This document shows, one piece after another, positions 8,603 to 17,295 of a DNA stretch of 64,000 bases. This stretch comes from Pseudomonas arcuscaelestis (GTDB lineage: Bacteria; Pseudomonadota; Gammaproteobacteria; Pseudomonadales; Pseudomonadaceae), in contig NZ_JACOPV010000010.1 in assembly GCF_016881005.1 (NCBI RefSeq), forward strand, positions 186,001 to 250,000, given 5' to 3'. The notes below the pieces were generated by a model that worked only from the letters and a program-made list of their open reading frames with translations, searched no databases and had not been told where the DNA came from. Both the position numbers and the translations under genes were made by a program. Numbering within the stretch: position 1 is the stretch's first letter; every line of letters starts with the position of its first letter.

Positions 8603-8992
8603 ATGTACAACCAGCAACAGGCAGGGATCGCCACCAGACCAGTGCGCAAGGCTCGCCAAGTGCTGCCGGTAGTAAAAGTCGACAGTGGCGACAGCGAGCG
8701 CCCGGGCAACGAACATATTCGCGAACTACTGAGGTCGTTCGGGCTTCGCACCAGCCTGATCCGCTTGAAAGTGATCGATGCCTTGCACACGGCCCACCGC
8801 AACGGGCGCAGCATCGGCGTACGCGGTGTGCACAGTCAGCTTGAACAGCTGGACATTCCGCTGTCATTTCTAAGCGTTCGTGAAGTGCTCAAGCGCTTGT
8901 GCACTGAAGGCGTAATCAGCATGGACAACGAAAAGTGCTACACCCTCAACCCCGAGGCGCGCAGCATTCTCGAACAATTCGGCCCCCGTTGA
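8603..8992 (+). CDS. Fur-like winged-helix protein (PA2384-like)
   Basis: Small DNA-binding-type protein, 129 residues. Residues about 40-125 follow the Fur DNA-binding domain plan: an LRSFGLRTSLIRLKVIDAL helix, SIGVRGVHSQL, then SFLSVREVLKRLCTEGVI as a recognition helix and wing. It lacks the His-rich and Cys metal sites and the dimerisation domain of true Fur, so it probably does not sense iron by the same chemistry. ATG 8603 has AGGAG at proper spacing; the frame is open further upstream without a good site. It is divergent from pvdQ, and a related gene, PA2384, sits beside pvdQ in P. aeruginosa and has been tied to iron-dependent regulation. Role inferred: regulator of iron-acquisition genes. 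Confidence 0.75.
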   Translation: MYNQQQAGIATRPVRKARQVLPVVKVDSGDSERPGNEHIRELLRSFGLRTSLIRLKVIDALHTAHRNGRSIGVRGVHSQLEQLDIPLSFLSVREVLKRLCTEGVISMDNEKCYTLNPEARSILEQFGPR

Positions 8993-8998
8993 GCGAAA

Positions 8999-9017
8999 GG
9001 CCGGCAACGAGCCGGCC
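8999..9017. terminator. GC-rich hairpin between convergent genes
   Basis: GGCCGGC and GCCGGCC form a seven-base-pair stem with a five-base loop just after the Fur-like gene and before the end of the convergent small membrane protein gene. No T tract follows, so this is a weak terminator prediction. Confidence 0.4.
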
Positions 9018-9028
9018 GCGCAGATCAT

Positions 9029-9217
9029 TCAGATTTTGACCTTGCGTCGCATGATGCCGTTGATCACCACCACCGCGACCGCGACACCGATAGCGATGTA
9101 CTGGAACACTTGCTCGCTGATCGTGCCTTGCTTTTGCAGGTAGGACAGGCCGAGCATGATCCCCAGCACCAGCAGGGAGATCAGGATGGAGTATTTCAGG
9201 CGTTGACCTTGAGTCAT
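9029..9217 (-). CDS. small two-helix membrane protein, 62 aa
   Basis: Predicted inner-membrane protein with two hydrophobic segments, about residues 8-27 (KYSILISLLVLGIMLGLSYL) and 36-55 (VFQYIAIGVAVAVVVINGIM), ending in a positive RRKVKI tail. The start ATG at 9217 is preceded by AAGGAA at good spacing. No family is recognised. It is convergent with the Fur-like gene and stands alone. Confidence 0.7.
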   Translation of the reverse strand: MTQGQRLKYSILISLLVLGIMLGLSYLQKQGTISEQVFQYIAIGVAVAVVVINGIMRRKVKI

Positions 9218-9592
9218 TGGTATTTCCTTGCAACTTCGGGATATGTGGCCCAGAACGGCCTGCGCGTATCATACAACGCGCCCATGATCCGGGCGGACAA
9301 TTTCCTTTTCCCGCCAATCGACCTGGCACCGGTCTCGGACCGATAAGCCTGTTGCTCATGCGTCTGACCGCTGAGCATGGGTTGGCCAACCATGCGCCAT
9401 GCATTTATGCCATTAGACTGAGCAATCAAGGCTTAGCGACGTGTCAGGCATAACCTTCCTAAGCAACACTCCCTTGTTGCCTACAAATCACATACCCGAT
9501 GCCCACCGCCCTTGCTGCGCTTGCAGCCTGTTATGAGCGGCGCGGATGTTCAACCATGAGAGCGTCAAGTCAACTCCAACAAGGAAGTCATT
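9218..9592. other. 375-base intergenic region, no gene seen
   Basis: Lies between the divergent small membrane protein gene and the Mor-type gene. It holds the promoters of both. Short palindromes such as GGTTGGCCAACC are present near 9380, but I see no convincing ORF, RNA or known operator. Confidence 0.4.
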
Positions 9593-9985
9593 ATGGAACT
9601 GCGCGACCTCGAACGTATCGACATTCACCAACTTCCCCATTCACTACAGATGCTCATCGAATGCCTGGGCATCGAAAACGCCTACAACCTCACCAATGCC
9701 TTTGGCGGCCGTCCCAAATATATTCCCAAGCATCGTGAACGGACTGCTCTGGCACAGGTGCTCCCCGCCCATGCACTCGATGCCTTGATCAAACGCTATG
9801 CTGGCATGGCGCTGGAAATCCCCAAGGTCGACCATTTCCTGCGCCAGTTGCGCAATCAGCAAATTCAGCAGGAAAGCGCCGAAGGTTTGTCACGCAGCAT
9901 CCTGGCCAACAAGTACGGTTTGAGCTTGCGCCAAATCGGCAACATCCGCCGGCAGGAGTCCTGCACGCACACCTTGAGCCAGTAA
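9593..9985 (+). CDS. Mor-type transcription activator (orphan)
   Basis: Protein of 130 residues related to the Mor activator of phage Mu. The N-terminal part (HSLQMLIECLGIENAYNLTNAFGGRPKYIPK) matches the Mor dimerisation region, and the C-terminal part (LSRSILANKYGLSLRQIGNIRRQ) is the helix-turn-helix. AAGGAAG precedes ATG 9593. In Mu, Mor switches on the middle promoter. Here no phage gene is nearby, so this is either a domesticated activator or a phage remnant. The target is unknown. Confidence 0.75.
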   Translation: MELRDLERIDIHQLPHSLQMLIECLGIENAYNLTNAFGGRPKYIPKHRERTALAQVLPAHALDALIKRYAGMALEIPKVDHFLRQLRNQQIQQESAEGLSRSILANKYGLSLRQIGNIRRQESCTHTLSQ

Positions 9986-10031
9986 AAACCTGCTCTGCGC
10001 ATGATGTAAGTTGATCGATAATCGGCGCGAG

Positions 10032-10064
10032 GGTGACAGCAACGAGGTCATCGAGGCTGTCACC
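10032..10064. terminator. hairpin between Mor-type gene and tamB
   Basis: GGTGACAGC and GCTGTCACC pair over nine bases around a 15-base loop, between two converging genes. It could stop transcription in both directions; no strong T tract is seen. Confidence 0.5.
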
Positions 10065-10082
10065 GCACCACAATAGCGAACG

Positions 10083-13000
10083 TCAGAAGTCGCGCTTGTA
10101 GAAGATATCCAGGGAGCTCGCCAGGCCACTGGCGGCCTCCAGATACACCTTCTTGCTCAACTTGTAGCGCAAGGCGACGGTGTTGACAGGCTCGAACACA
10201 CCCACCCCGTACCTCAGACTCAGGCGCTCGGTAAGGTTGCCGCTGGCGACCACACTGGTGCTGTTGCCGCTGCCTTCGGTATCCAGCTGGAAGTCGTCGA
10301 TGCCCAGGCTCGACGCCAGGCTTCCGGTTACCCCGGCGCTGGTCGCCAGCCCCAGGCCAAGGGCCGCTTCGGCGAGCATGTTGTTGTCCTCACCGCTAGT
10401 GCCCAGCGGCCGGCCCATGACCAGGTACGACAGCGCTTGCTCCTGGCTCATGGCCGGTTCGGAAAACACTTGGGTGGTGGGCTGCTCGGCACTGCCGCTC
10501 AAGCGGATGCCGGCAATAACATCATCAGTCTGGCGGATGGCTTCGATGTCCAGGTAAGGCTGATCGATAGGCCCGGCAAACAGCAGTCGTGCTCGGCGGA
10601 TAGTCAGGCGCTGACCATACGCACGGTAGCGGCCATCAGCCAGACTGAGCTCGCCACGGGTGTCCAGGTTGTCACCGATGTGCACATGCCCGAGAAGATT
10701 GGCGGTCAGTCCAAAGCCACTGAAGGAGAGCTTGTCGCTGCCCACTTCGACGTCGATGTCCATAGCCACGGCCATCGGCGCCTTGCCCTCTTCGGTCTGA
10801 TGACCAACGATGACCGTGTCATCGGAAACCTTGACCGTCGACGGCGGCAGCTCACGCACGGTGATCTTGCCCTTGGGCACGCGTACCTTCCCCGATACCG
10901 CCAGCTTGTCCTCAAGAAGACTTATTTTCAGGTCCGGCTCTACCTCAAGGTTTGCATAGGGCTCGACAGTGACCGGCAGGCGCTGGCCTTGCAGTTGCAG
11001 GTCGACCACTAACGCTCGTCCCCAGCCAATCTGGCCACGCAAACTGCCCTGGCCGGCCTCACCGCTTTTCCAGGCGCCATTGAGCTGAACCCGCTCACCT
11101 GCGATCAGTGCTTGCAGTTGCAGGTCTTTAAGGCTGACCGGCAGTTCGGCGCCAGCCACTTCACCACCGGTGAGGTTCAAGCTGCCATTGACCTGGGGCT
11201 CGAGCAAAGTACCTGTGAGCTGACCGCTGCCATTGAGTTGGCCGGCCAGCCGCTCGACCATGGGTGCAAATGGGCGAGCGATGGCTAGATCCAGTCCGGT
11301 CAGGCGGAAATCGCCACTCAACGGTTTATTGCGGGCTACCGGGTCGAGACGGGTGACCACTGACAGCTCACCCAAGCGTTCACCTTTGAAGTTCAGGCGA
11401 GTATCAACCCGGCGTGGCGACAGATCGCTTTGCAGGCGCAGGGTTTGATAAGGGAAATCAAGCCATTGCCCCTTTTCACGCAGGCGTAGGGTGCCACCGC
11501 TGGCATCGACGATAATGGTGCCTTTCGGGCCGCTGGCCGGAACATCCAGATTGATATCGGCATTGAGCAACCCCTGCCAGGCAAAGTCTTTTGGCAACCA
11601 CTGGGCCAGGCTCTGCAACGGGAACTGCTTCAAGTGGTAGCGCAGGCGTGGATCGGGAGCCAGGCGCTGGTCTTCACCACACAGGCTCGCTTGCCCGGAA
11701 CGCCAGCAATGGGCACCGAAATCTATCTGTCCGCTGGCCAGGCGTTGCAGTTTCGCCGGCGCTTGCAATTGCCAGTCCTGGCCACCGGCCTGGATCCGAC
11801 CACTGGCAAGACGCCCACGCCAGTTGCTCTTGTCCAACTGGCCATCGGCGGCCAGATCAAGCTTGAGTTGAGGCCCATCCAAGGCCAAATCCAACTGCTG
11901 CTTGCGAATATCACCGCGTCCCTTGGCAGTGAGCGTACCCAGGCTGGTGTCGCCCAAGCGAATACCACCGGCTTGCAAGTCAATCAGTGCATGTTGAGCC
12001 GTATCCAGGCGCGCCTCCAGCGCCAAACGCAGCAAATGGTTGTCGGCATGGGCCAACTTCTGTCCCTGCAACGTCAATGTTCCCTGCGGCGCCTTCAAGG
12101 TGCCGGAGACTTCGAGCTTGCCCTTTGCCTGGCCTTGCAGTTGTGGCCAGAGTTGACCGAGACGTGGCAGATTGAGGTCCAATTGACCGGCCAGGCGCTG
12201 CTGCACACTGCCGCTCCCATTGATATGGTTGTCGCCCAGGCGAATATCCAGCGTCCCAAGCGTCCAACTCTGGCCTGCCCCCTGGGCAATCGCTTTGAGT
12301 ACCGCAGGTTGTCCGCGCAAGCGCCCTTTCAGATCCAGCTCTGCGTCGAGGCTGAGTTCCCCATCTTTTATCTGCCCTTTACTACGCAGTGGGCCAGCCA
12401 GGGTGCCCGGCAGTTCAGCGAGCCAGTAGGCCGGGTTCAGCGCCGAAAGTTCAAGGGCAGCGTCCCAGGCCACAGCATCGGCAAATTGCACACTGACATT
12501 GCCCTCAAGCTTGCCTTGCCCGGCATTGAGCGCCAGTTGCGCAAAGCTGATCTGCTTCAAATCACCCTTGAATGGACTGTTAACGCTGAACGCACCCGCC
12601 GGGCCATCAAGATCCCCCTTGAACTCACCTTGGTAATTGCCGTCACGGTACTGCACTTGACCGACAAAACGGTGCAGCGTCACCTGCGGTGCCTCTTCCA
12701 ATGGGTAGAGGCGCAGCCAAGGGAAATCCAACCAGTTAATGGTTGCCTCGGCATTCAAGCCTTGCTGCCAATCGACATTGGCGGTGAGTTTGAGGCGCTT
12801 GTCTGCGCTGGCAGTGAGATCCAGCGCACTCAATTGCGCGCCCTTGGCGTCGACCTTGCCCTGTAGATTCAATGCCACAGGCTCTTGCTCGGCCGGTAGG
12901 CTGGCCGTACCAAGCAACTGATAGCCACTTTGCAGGTTGCCTTGGGCACTGAGCTCAAGATTGTTCAATTGCACGGTGTCAGGCAGGTCGGCACCGGGCT

Positions 13001-13757
13001 TGAACGCCTTCGCGCTAATCTGCAACTTCGCTGGCAACTGCTCGGCCAACGCTTGCAACTCGCCCTTGAGTCGCGCGTTCAGATAGCCACTGCTGTCACC
13101 GGTGATCTTCAGGGTTTTCTGCAGCTCGCCGTTGATCTGTAAAGCCAGTTGCCATTGCTGGTTATCCACCTTGGGTAACTGCAACTGCCCCTGGAGCTGC
13201 ATCGGCCAGTCGCCCTCGGGCTGGAGCAGACCTTGCAGACTCAAGTGCACGTCGTCGCGCTGCAACTGCAGGCTGTCGATCTGCAAACCGGCAGCGGTCC
13301 AATGCGCAGCCAGTTGCAGCTGGCTCAACTGCTCATTGCCATCGAGACGCAAATGGCCGATGCGCACCTCGCCCAGCTCGATCGCTACGGGAAGCTTCAG
13401 GGCAGGCAGTTGTAAAGGCCCGCTGTCAGGCTTGGACTCACTCGGCGCGAAGGCAAGATTTACCTGGTCGGCCTGCAAACGTTCGATGCACAACGTCATG
13501 CGCAAAAGGCAGGAAGGTGACCAGGAAAAAACCGGCGCCACCAGCTCGACCCGATTTCCGCCCTGCTCCCACACCACGCGATCGGCCTGCCAACCACCCG
13601 CCAGGCGTCCCTGGAACTTCTCCAACTGCAGACCCGGAACCATACCCAGAGCCCAGCGGCTACCTGCTTGGCTTCCCAGTATCAGGCCCACCATAAGCAG
13701 CACCATCAGCACCAACGCCAATAGACCGAGGAGGATGTTTCTAATGATGCGACTCAC
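10083..13757 (-). CDS. tamB: TamB, translocation and assembly module inner-membrane protein
   Basis: Very long AsmA-like protein of 1224 residues with a single N-terminal membrane anchor (ILLGLLALVLMVLLMVGLILG, residues 8-28) and then a periplasmic body of repeated beta-strand, Gln/Leu-rich units. The C-terminal DUF490/TamB domain carries GRYRAYGQRLTIRRARLLFAGPI-type sequence, SYLVMGRPL and the end DIFYKRDF. TamB works with TamA to insert autotransporters and other barrels into the outer membrane, and TamB-family proteins also move phospholipids between membranes. Its start overlaps the tamA stop by four bases, so the pair is one operon with translational coupling. Length and ending are normal for the family. 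Confidence 0.95.
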   Translation of the reverse strand: MSRIIRNILLGLLALVLMVLLMVGLILGSQAGSRWALGMVPGLQLEKFQGRLAGGWQADRVVWEQGGNRVELVAPVFSWSPSCLLRMTLCIERLQADQVNLAFAPSESKPDSGPLQLPALKLPVAIELGEVRIGHLRLDGNEQLSQLQLAAHWTAAGLQIDSLQLQRDDVHLSLQGLLQPEGDWPMQLQGQLQLPKVDNQQWQLALQINGELQKTLKITGDSSGYLNARLKGELQALAEQLPAKLQISAKAFKPGADLPDTVQLNNLELSAQGNLQSGYQLLGTASLPAEQEPVALNLQGKVDAKGAQLSALDLTASADKRLKLTANVDWQQGLNAEATINWLDFPWLRLYPLEEAPQVTLHRFVGQVQYRDGNYQGEFKGDLDGPAGAFSVNSPFKGDLKQISFAQLALNAGQGKLEGNVSVQFADAVAWDAALELSALNPAYWLAELPGTLAGPLRSKGQIKDGELSLDAELDLKGRLRGQPAVLKAIAQGAGQSWTLGTLDIRLGDNHINGSGSVQQRLAGQLDLNLPRLGQLWPQLQGQAKGKLEVSGTLKAPQGTLTLQGQKLAHADNHLLRLALEARLDTAQHALIDLQAGGIRLGDTSLGTLTAKGRGDIRKQQLDLALDGPQLKLDLAADGQLDKSNWRGRLASGRIQAGGQDWQLQAPAKLQRLASGQIDFGAHCWRSGQASLCGEDQRLAPDPRLRYHLKQFPLQSLAQWLPKDFAWQGLLNADINLDVPASGPKGTIIVDASGGTLRLREKGQWLDFPYQTLRLQSDLSPRRVDTRLNFKGERLGELSVVTRLDPVARNKPLSGDFRLTGLDLAIARPFAPMVERLAGQLNGSGQLTGTLLEPQVNGSLNLTGGEVAGAELPVSLKDLQLQALIAGERVQLNGAWKSGEAGQGSLRGQIGWGRALVVDLQLQGQRLPVTVEPYANLEVEPDLKISLLEDKLAVSGKVRVPKGKITVRELPPSTVKVSDDTVIVGHQTEEGKAPMAVAMDIDVEVGSDKLSFSGFGLTANLLGHVHIGDNLDTRGELSLADGRYRAYGQRLTIRRARLLFAGPIDQPYLDIEAIRQTDDVIAGIRLSGSAEQPTTQVFSEPAMSQEQALSYLVMGRPLGTSGEDNNMLAEAALGLGLATSAGVTGSLASSLGIDDFQLDTEGSGNSTSVVASGNLTERLSLRYGVGVFEPVNTVALRYKLSKKVYLEAASGLASSLDIFYKRDF

Positions 13758-15496
13758 AGTTCCGGCCCCATGGAAAAGTGCAGACGGATACCGCCGTCGT
13801 CATCCAGCGCATGGGCCAGATCCAGACGCAACGGCCCGACTGGAGAAACCCACCTGACACCGATACCGACACCGGTCTTGAGACTTGGGAACTCCAAATT
13901 GTTGAATGAATTACCTTGGTCGACAAAGGTCGCCACGCGCCATTTCTCGACAACTTCATACTGATATTCGACACTGCCGGCAACCAAATAGCGGCCACCG
14001 ATACGATCGCCATCGGAGTTCTCCGGCGACAGGCTCTGGTAGTCATAACCCCGCACGCTCTGGTCACCACCGGCAAAGAAGCGCAGCGATGGCGGCATCG
14101 AACTCTGGTAGTCGTTGGTGGCGCTGCCGCCGACTTGAACACGGCCCAGGAAGCGGTGCTTCTGACCCAGGGTGGTAAGCCCTTTGAGCACTACGTTGGC
14201 ATGCAACAGGTTGGTATCCGATACCAGGCCTTCTTTAGCGGCCTGCACATCGAACTGCAGACGATATCCATTGTGCGGATCTATGCGGTTGTCGCTGCGC
14301 AAATAGGAATAGCTGACGCCTGGCATCAGCAGGTTACTCAGGCCCGAGTCGTCACCCAGCCGATATTCTTCACGCTGGTATTTGAGCGACAGCACGCGCT
14401 GCCAGCCACTGGGCAACTTGCTGTGCCATTCAGGGCCGACGGTGAGCAACTTGCTCAGGGTATCTGTGCCGGCAATTTCTTCGTTCTGATAGCCACCGGC
14501 AAAACGAAATTTATCGGTCAATGGTGGGTCCAGCGGAATGTCATACCACAGCCCGACGTTCTGGCGCGGTGCCGACAATTCGGTTTCCCAGCCGTAACTA
14601 TGGCCTTGTGGATTGACCCAGTGACGGGTCCAGTTTGCCTTGCCGCGAGGCCCGACGTCAGTCGAATAGCCCAGACCCAGACCCATGGTCCGCGGCTTGC
14701 GCGTGGTCAGTTGCACCGCGACGGGAATGGTCTGCTGCACCGCAGCGTTGGGCGCGGCGTCTACCCGCACCCCTTCGAAGTAACCACTGGACTGCAGGGC
14801 ATTATTGAGTTCGGCGATCAGCTCGGAATCGTAAGGCGTATCGGCCTTGAACGGCACCATGCGTTGGAGCAGCGAATCGTCGAAGGGTGTATCACCTGCA
14901 AAATTGACGTTGCCCAGTCGGTAGCGCGGACCACTGTCGTAAACCAATTCGATATCGGCTACTCCAGCCTGAGGATCAACCGCCAGGCGCTGGCGAACGA
15001 AATGCCCACTGAAAAAACCATAGCGTGCAGCCTGGTTTTGAATCAGTCGCTTGGCATCGTCGTAATGCCCATGGTTGAGTACTGCGCCTGAACGCAGGGC
15101 CTTGCTGTTGGGAATACGAAAGGCCTTGAGCTCACTTGCCGGGCCTTCGATGCGCACGGTGACGTCACGCAGGTGCACGGGTTCGCCCGGGTCGATGGTA
15201 AGGACTAGTTGCGGATCCTTGTCGGCCTTTTCTGGTGGTTTGACCTCGCTGTCGATTTGCGCCTGGTAATAGCCCAACGCCTGGGCGGCCTTGCGGGCCT
15301 GCTCGACAGCCCCGCGACTAAAGCGCAGCAGTGCCTCTTCATCGCGTTTACCAAGGCTGCCGATGTAGCCTTCGACATTGGCCTTGAGTTCGTTATTGGC
15401 AGGTTTGATCTTTACTACCAGCTCGCTCTGCGCATACGCGGCGGCACTGGAAAACAATAGAATCAAACCGCAAGTGAATCGTCCTGAATACGTCAT
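13754..15496 (-). CDS. tamA: TamA, outer-membrane BamA/Omp85-family protein
   Basis: Outer-membrane partner of TamB, 580 residues. It has a cleavable signal peptide (residues 1-22, ending SSAAAYA), three POTRA domains to about residue 250 (the first near KIKPANNELKANVEGYIGSLG, the second with VHLRDVTVRIEG, the third with YRLGNVNFAGDTPFDDSLLQRM), and a 16-strand Omp85 barrel. The conserved barrel segments RFFAGGDQSVRGYDYQSL and GVGIGVRWVSPVGPLRLDLAH are present and the protein ends in a barrel-type strand. First gene of the tamA-tamB operon. A GNAT gene lies 57 bases upstream on the same strand. Confidence 0.95.
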   Translation of the reverse strand: MTYSGRFTCGLILLFSSAAAYAQSELVVKIKPANNELKANVEGYIGSLGKRDEEALLRFSRGAVEQARKAAQALGYYQAQIDSEVKPPEKADKDPQLVLTIDPGEPVHLRDVTVRIEGPASELKAFRIPNSKALRSGAVLNHGHYDDAKRLIQNQAARYGFFSGHFVRQRLAVDPQAGVADIELVYDSGPRYRLGNVNFAGDTPFDDSLLQRMVPFKADTPYDSELIAELNNALQSSGYFEGVRVDAAPNAAVQQTIPVAVQLTTRKPRTMGLGLGYSTDVGPRGKANWTRHWVNPQGHSYGWETELSAPRQNVGLWYDIPLDPPLTDKFRFAGGYQNEEIAGTDTLSKLLTVGPEWHSKLPSGWQRVLSLKYQREEYRLGDDSGLSNLLMPGVSYSYLRSDNRIDPHNGYRLQFDVQAAKEGLVSDTNLLHANVVLKGLTTLGQKHRFLGRVQVGGSATNDYQSSMPPSLRFFAGGDQSVRGYDYQSLSPENSDGDRIGGRYLVAGSVEYQYEVVEKWRVATFVDQGNSFNNLEFPSLKTGVGIGVRWVSPVGPLRLDLAHALDDDGGIRLHFSMGPEL

Positions 15497-15553
15497 AGGC
15501 GCGGATGCTACCAGAGCTTGGCGCCAGCATGGAGCCCGAGGCTCTGCGACCGG

Positions 15554-16213
15554 TTACGCAGACGCAAAGGAGGCACGTTGAGACGGCTGCGGATTTGGGT
15601 GAAAAAACACGTGTTCCCGAACAGGTCCTACGGCAATTTCGCCGATTTCCCGATAGCCCTGGCGCTGATAAAACGCCAGATAATGTTCATTTCCGGTGTC
15701 GAGTACGACACCTTGCGAATTCTCGTCTTCAGCGCACCAGTCGTGGACCGCTTGCAACAACTGCTCGCCGTAATGGTTGCCCTGAAACTGTGGGTGAATG
15801 CCAAGCAGCGGTAACACGTGAACAGCGTCGCCCGGCAAGCAAGCCATCAGCGCGGCTTGATAATCCAGGAAGCGACGAGTGCAGCGAAAACCGGTACTCA
15901 GAACCATCCGCATGCGCCAGACCCAACTCTCGGTCACGCCCAGACGGCGCTGCGGCGGTGCAATCAGGGCAATACCCACCAGGCGATCATCGACCAGCAA
16001 CCCCAACGCAGGAAAGTCTTGAAGGAAATGCTGCTTGACCAGCTCGCGCACCGTCGCGCGGATACGTTGGTCATAACCTGGGCGCTGGGATTCGAACAAG
16101 AACGCATACGTAGGTTCATGACGATAGGCGTGATACAGCAACGAACGTGCTTCACGGCTGTAACCACCATCAAGCAAGCGGATCTGCGCCGGGGCAGCAG
16201 TCGATTCGGTCAT
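15554..16213 (-). CDS. GNAT-family N-acetyltransferase
   Basis: Soluble enzyme of 219 residues that should transfer an acetyl group from acetyl-CoA to an unknown amine. The acetyl-CoA-binding core is seen in the second half: HVLPLLGIHPQFQGNHYGEQLL (motif A, with the Q/RxxGxG/A-type loop) and EHYLAFYQRQGYREIGEI (motif B). ATG 16213 is preceded by GGAGG; the open frame upstream to 16288 has no better site. It is transcribed in the same direction as tamAB but the 57-base gap and unrelated role give no clue to function. Confidence 0.82.
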   Translation of the reverse strand: MTESTAAPAQIRLLDGGYSREARSLLYHAYRHEPTYAFLFESQRPGYDQRIRATVRELVKQHFLQDFPALGLLVDDRLVGIALIAPPQRRLGVTESWVWRMRMVLSTGFRCTRRFLDYQAALMACLPGDAVHVLPLLGIHPQFQGNHYGEQLLQAVHDWCAEDENSQGVVLDTGNEHYLAFYQRQGYREIGEIAVGPVREHVFFHPNPQPSQRASFASA

Positions 16214-16375
16214 TCGGACAAACCTCCACAAATGGGCATTCATTGCCTTCGAGGCGTACATTGCGCCGACGTTCACCCCGAGCACCACGTTAGCAGCCTA
16301 TCGGATGGCGCGCCATGCTGGTCGCAGCTGTCGATGTCGGCTAGGATTCCAGCTTTTATCAGGATTGTTTTGGCC

Positions 16376-17188
16376 ATGAAGATCGTCTCGTTCAACATCA
16401 ACGGCCTGCGCGCACGGCCTCATCAGTTGGCGGCGCTGATCGAAAAGCATCAACCGGATGTTATCGGCCTGCAGGAAACCAAGGTCAGCGACGAGCAGTT
16501 TCCATTGGCAGATATCCAGGCCTTGGGTTATCACGTGCACTTTCATGGCCAGAAAGGTCATTACGGCGTTGCCTTGCTCTCGCGCCAGGCACCGCTGAGC
16601 TTGCATAAAGGCTTTGCCAGCGATGAGGAAGACGCTCAACGGCGCTTTATCTGGGGCACCTTCGCCGATGCTGATGGCACGCCTATCACCATCATGAACG
16701 GCTATTTCCCCCAAGGTGAAAGCCGTGACCATCCAACCAAGTTTCCGGCCAAGGAGCGTTTTTACAGCGACCTGCAAGCGCTGTTGGAAAGCCAGTTCAA
16801 AAACGATCAGCCTGTCGTGGTAATGGGTGATGTGAACATCTCCCCGCAAGACTGTGACATCGGCATTGGCGCCGACAATGCCAAGCGCTGGCTCAAAACC
16901 GGCAAATGCAGCTTCTTGCCCGAGGAACGTGAGTGGATGGCCCGCCTGAAAAACTGGGGCCTGGTCGATAGCTTCCGTCACCTGCACCCGGAAGTCGCTG
17001 ACCGTTTCAGCTGGTTCGATTACCGCAGTCGCGGCTTTGAAGACGAGCCCAAGCGCGGCCTGCGCATCGATTTGATCATGACCTCCCAGGGTTTGCTGCC
17101 ACGCATCAAGGCAGCCGGCGTCGACTACGATCTGCGCGCCATGGAAAAGCCATCTGACCACGCGCCGATCTGGCTGGAGCTGGCATAA
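16376..17188 (+). CDS. xthA: Exonuclease III (AP endonuclease)
   Basis: DNA-repair enzyme of 270 residues (E. coli Exo III 268). It cuts DNA 5' to abasic sites and removes nucleotides from 3' ends in base-excision repair. The exonuclease-endonuclease-phosphatase motifs are all present: FNINGLRAR with catalytic Asn, LQETK (metal-binding Glu), NGYFPQGESRDH, MGDVNISPQDCDIG (Asp/Asn), RIDLIM and PSDHAPIWLEL (catalytic Asp-His). ATG 16376 matches the family start MKIVSFNINGLRA. It stands alone, divergent from the acetyltransferase gene. Confidence 0.96.
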   Translation: MKIVSFNINGLRARPHQLAALIEKHQPDVIGLQETKVSDEQFPLADIQALGYHVHFHGQKGHYGVALLSRQAPLSLHKGFASDEEDAQRRFIWGTFADADGTPITIMNGYFPQGESRDHPTKFPAKERFYSDLQALLESQFKNDQPVVVMGDVNISPQDCDIGIGADNAKRWLKTGKCSFLPEEREWMARLKNWGLVDSFRHLHPEVADRFSWFDYRSRGFEDEPKRGLRIDLIMTSQGLLPRIKAAGVDYDLRAMEKPSDHAPIWLELA

Positions 17189-17226
17189 CCCAAGGCTGCA
17201 GGCAGAGGTTCAGAACGGTTGGATGG

Positions 17227-17255
17227 CTGTCATCTTACAGTCATCCAACTGTCTT
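17227..17255 (+). promoter_or_regulatory. Pho box (PhoB binding site)
   Basis: Three seven-base direct repeats with an exact 11-base period: CTGTCAT (17227), CAGTCAT (17238) and CTGTCTT (17249), separated by four-base A/T-containing spacers. This is the classic PhoB arrangement. A possible -10 (CATATC, 17265-17270) lies ten bases downstream, as expected where the Pho box replaces the -35, about 26 bases before the next gene's start. Confidence 0.8.
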
Positions 17256-17295
17256 AATCTGCGGCATATCCGTTGCCTGAAGAGTGCCCGCCGGC

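Noticed and set aside
9593..9985. Prophage suggested by the Mor-type gene
   Set aside because: No integrase, structural, lysis or repressor gene and no repeats flank it; a single activator is not enough.
11634..12866. 410-codon plus-strand frame inside tamB
   Set aside because: Antisense to an intact tamB; composition follows the reversed Gln/Leu-rich repeats and no start signal or domain is seen.
13916..15091. 391-codon plus-strand frame inside tamA
   Set aside because: Antisense to a well-supported Omp85 gene; no recognisable domain.
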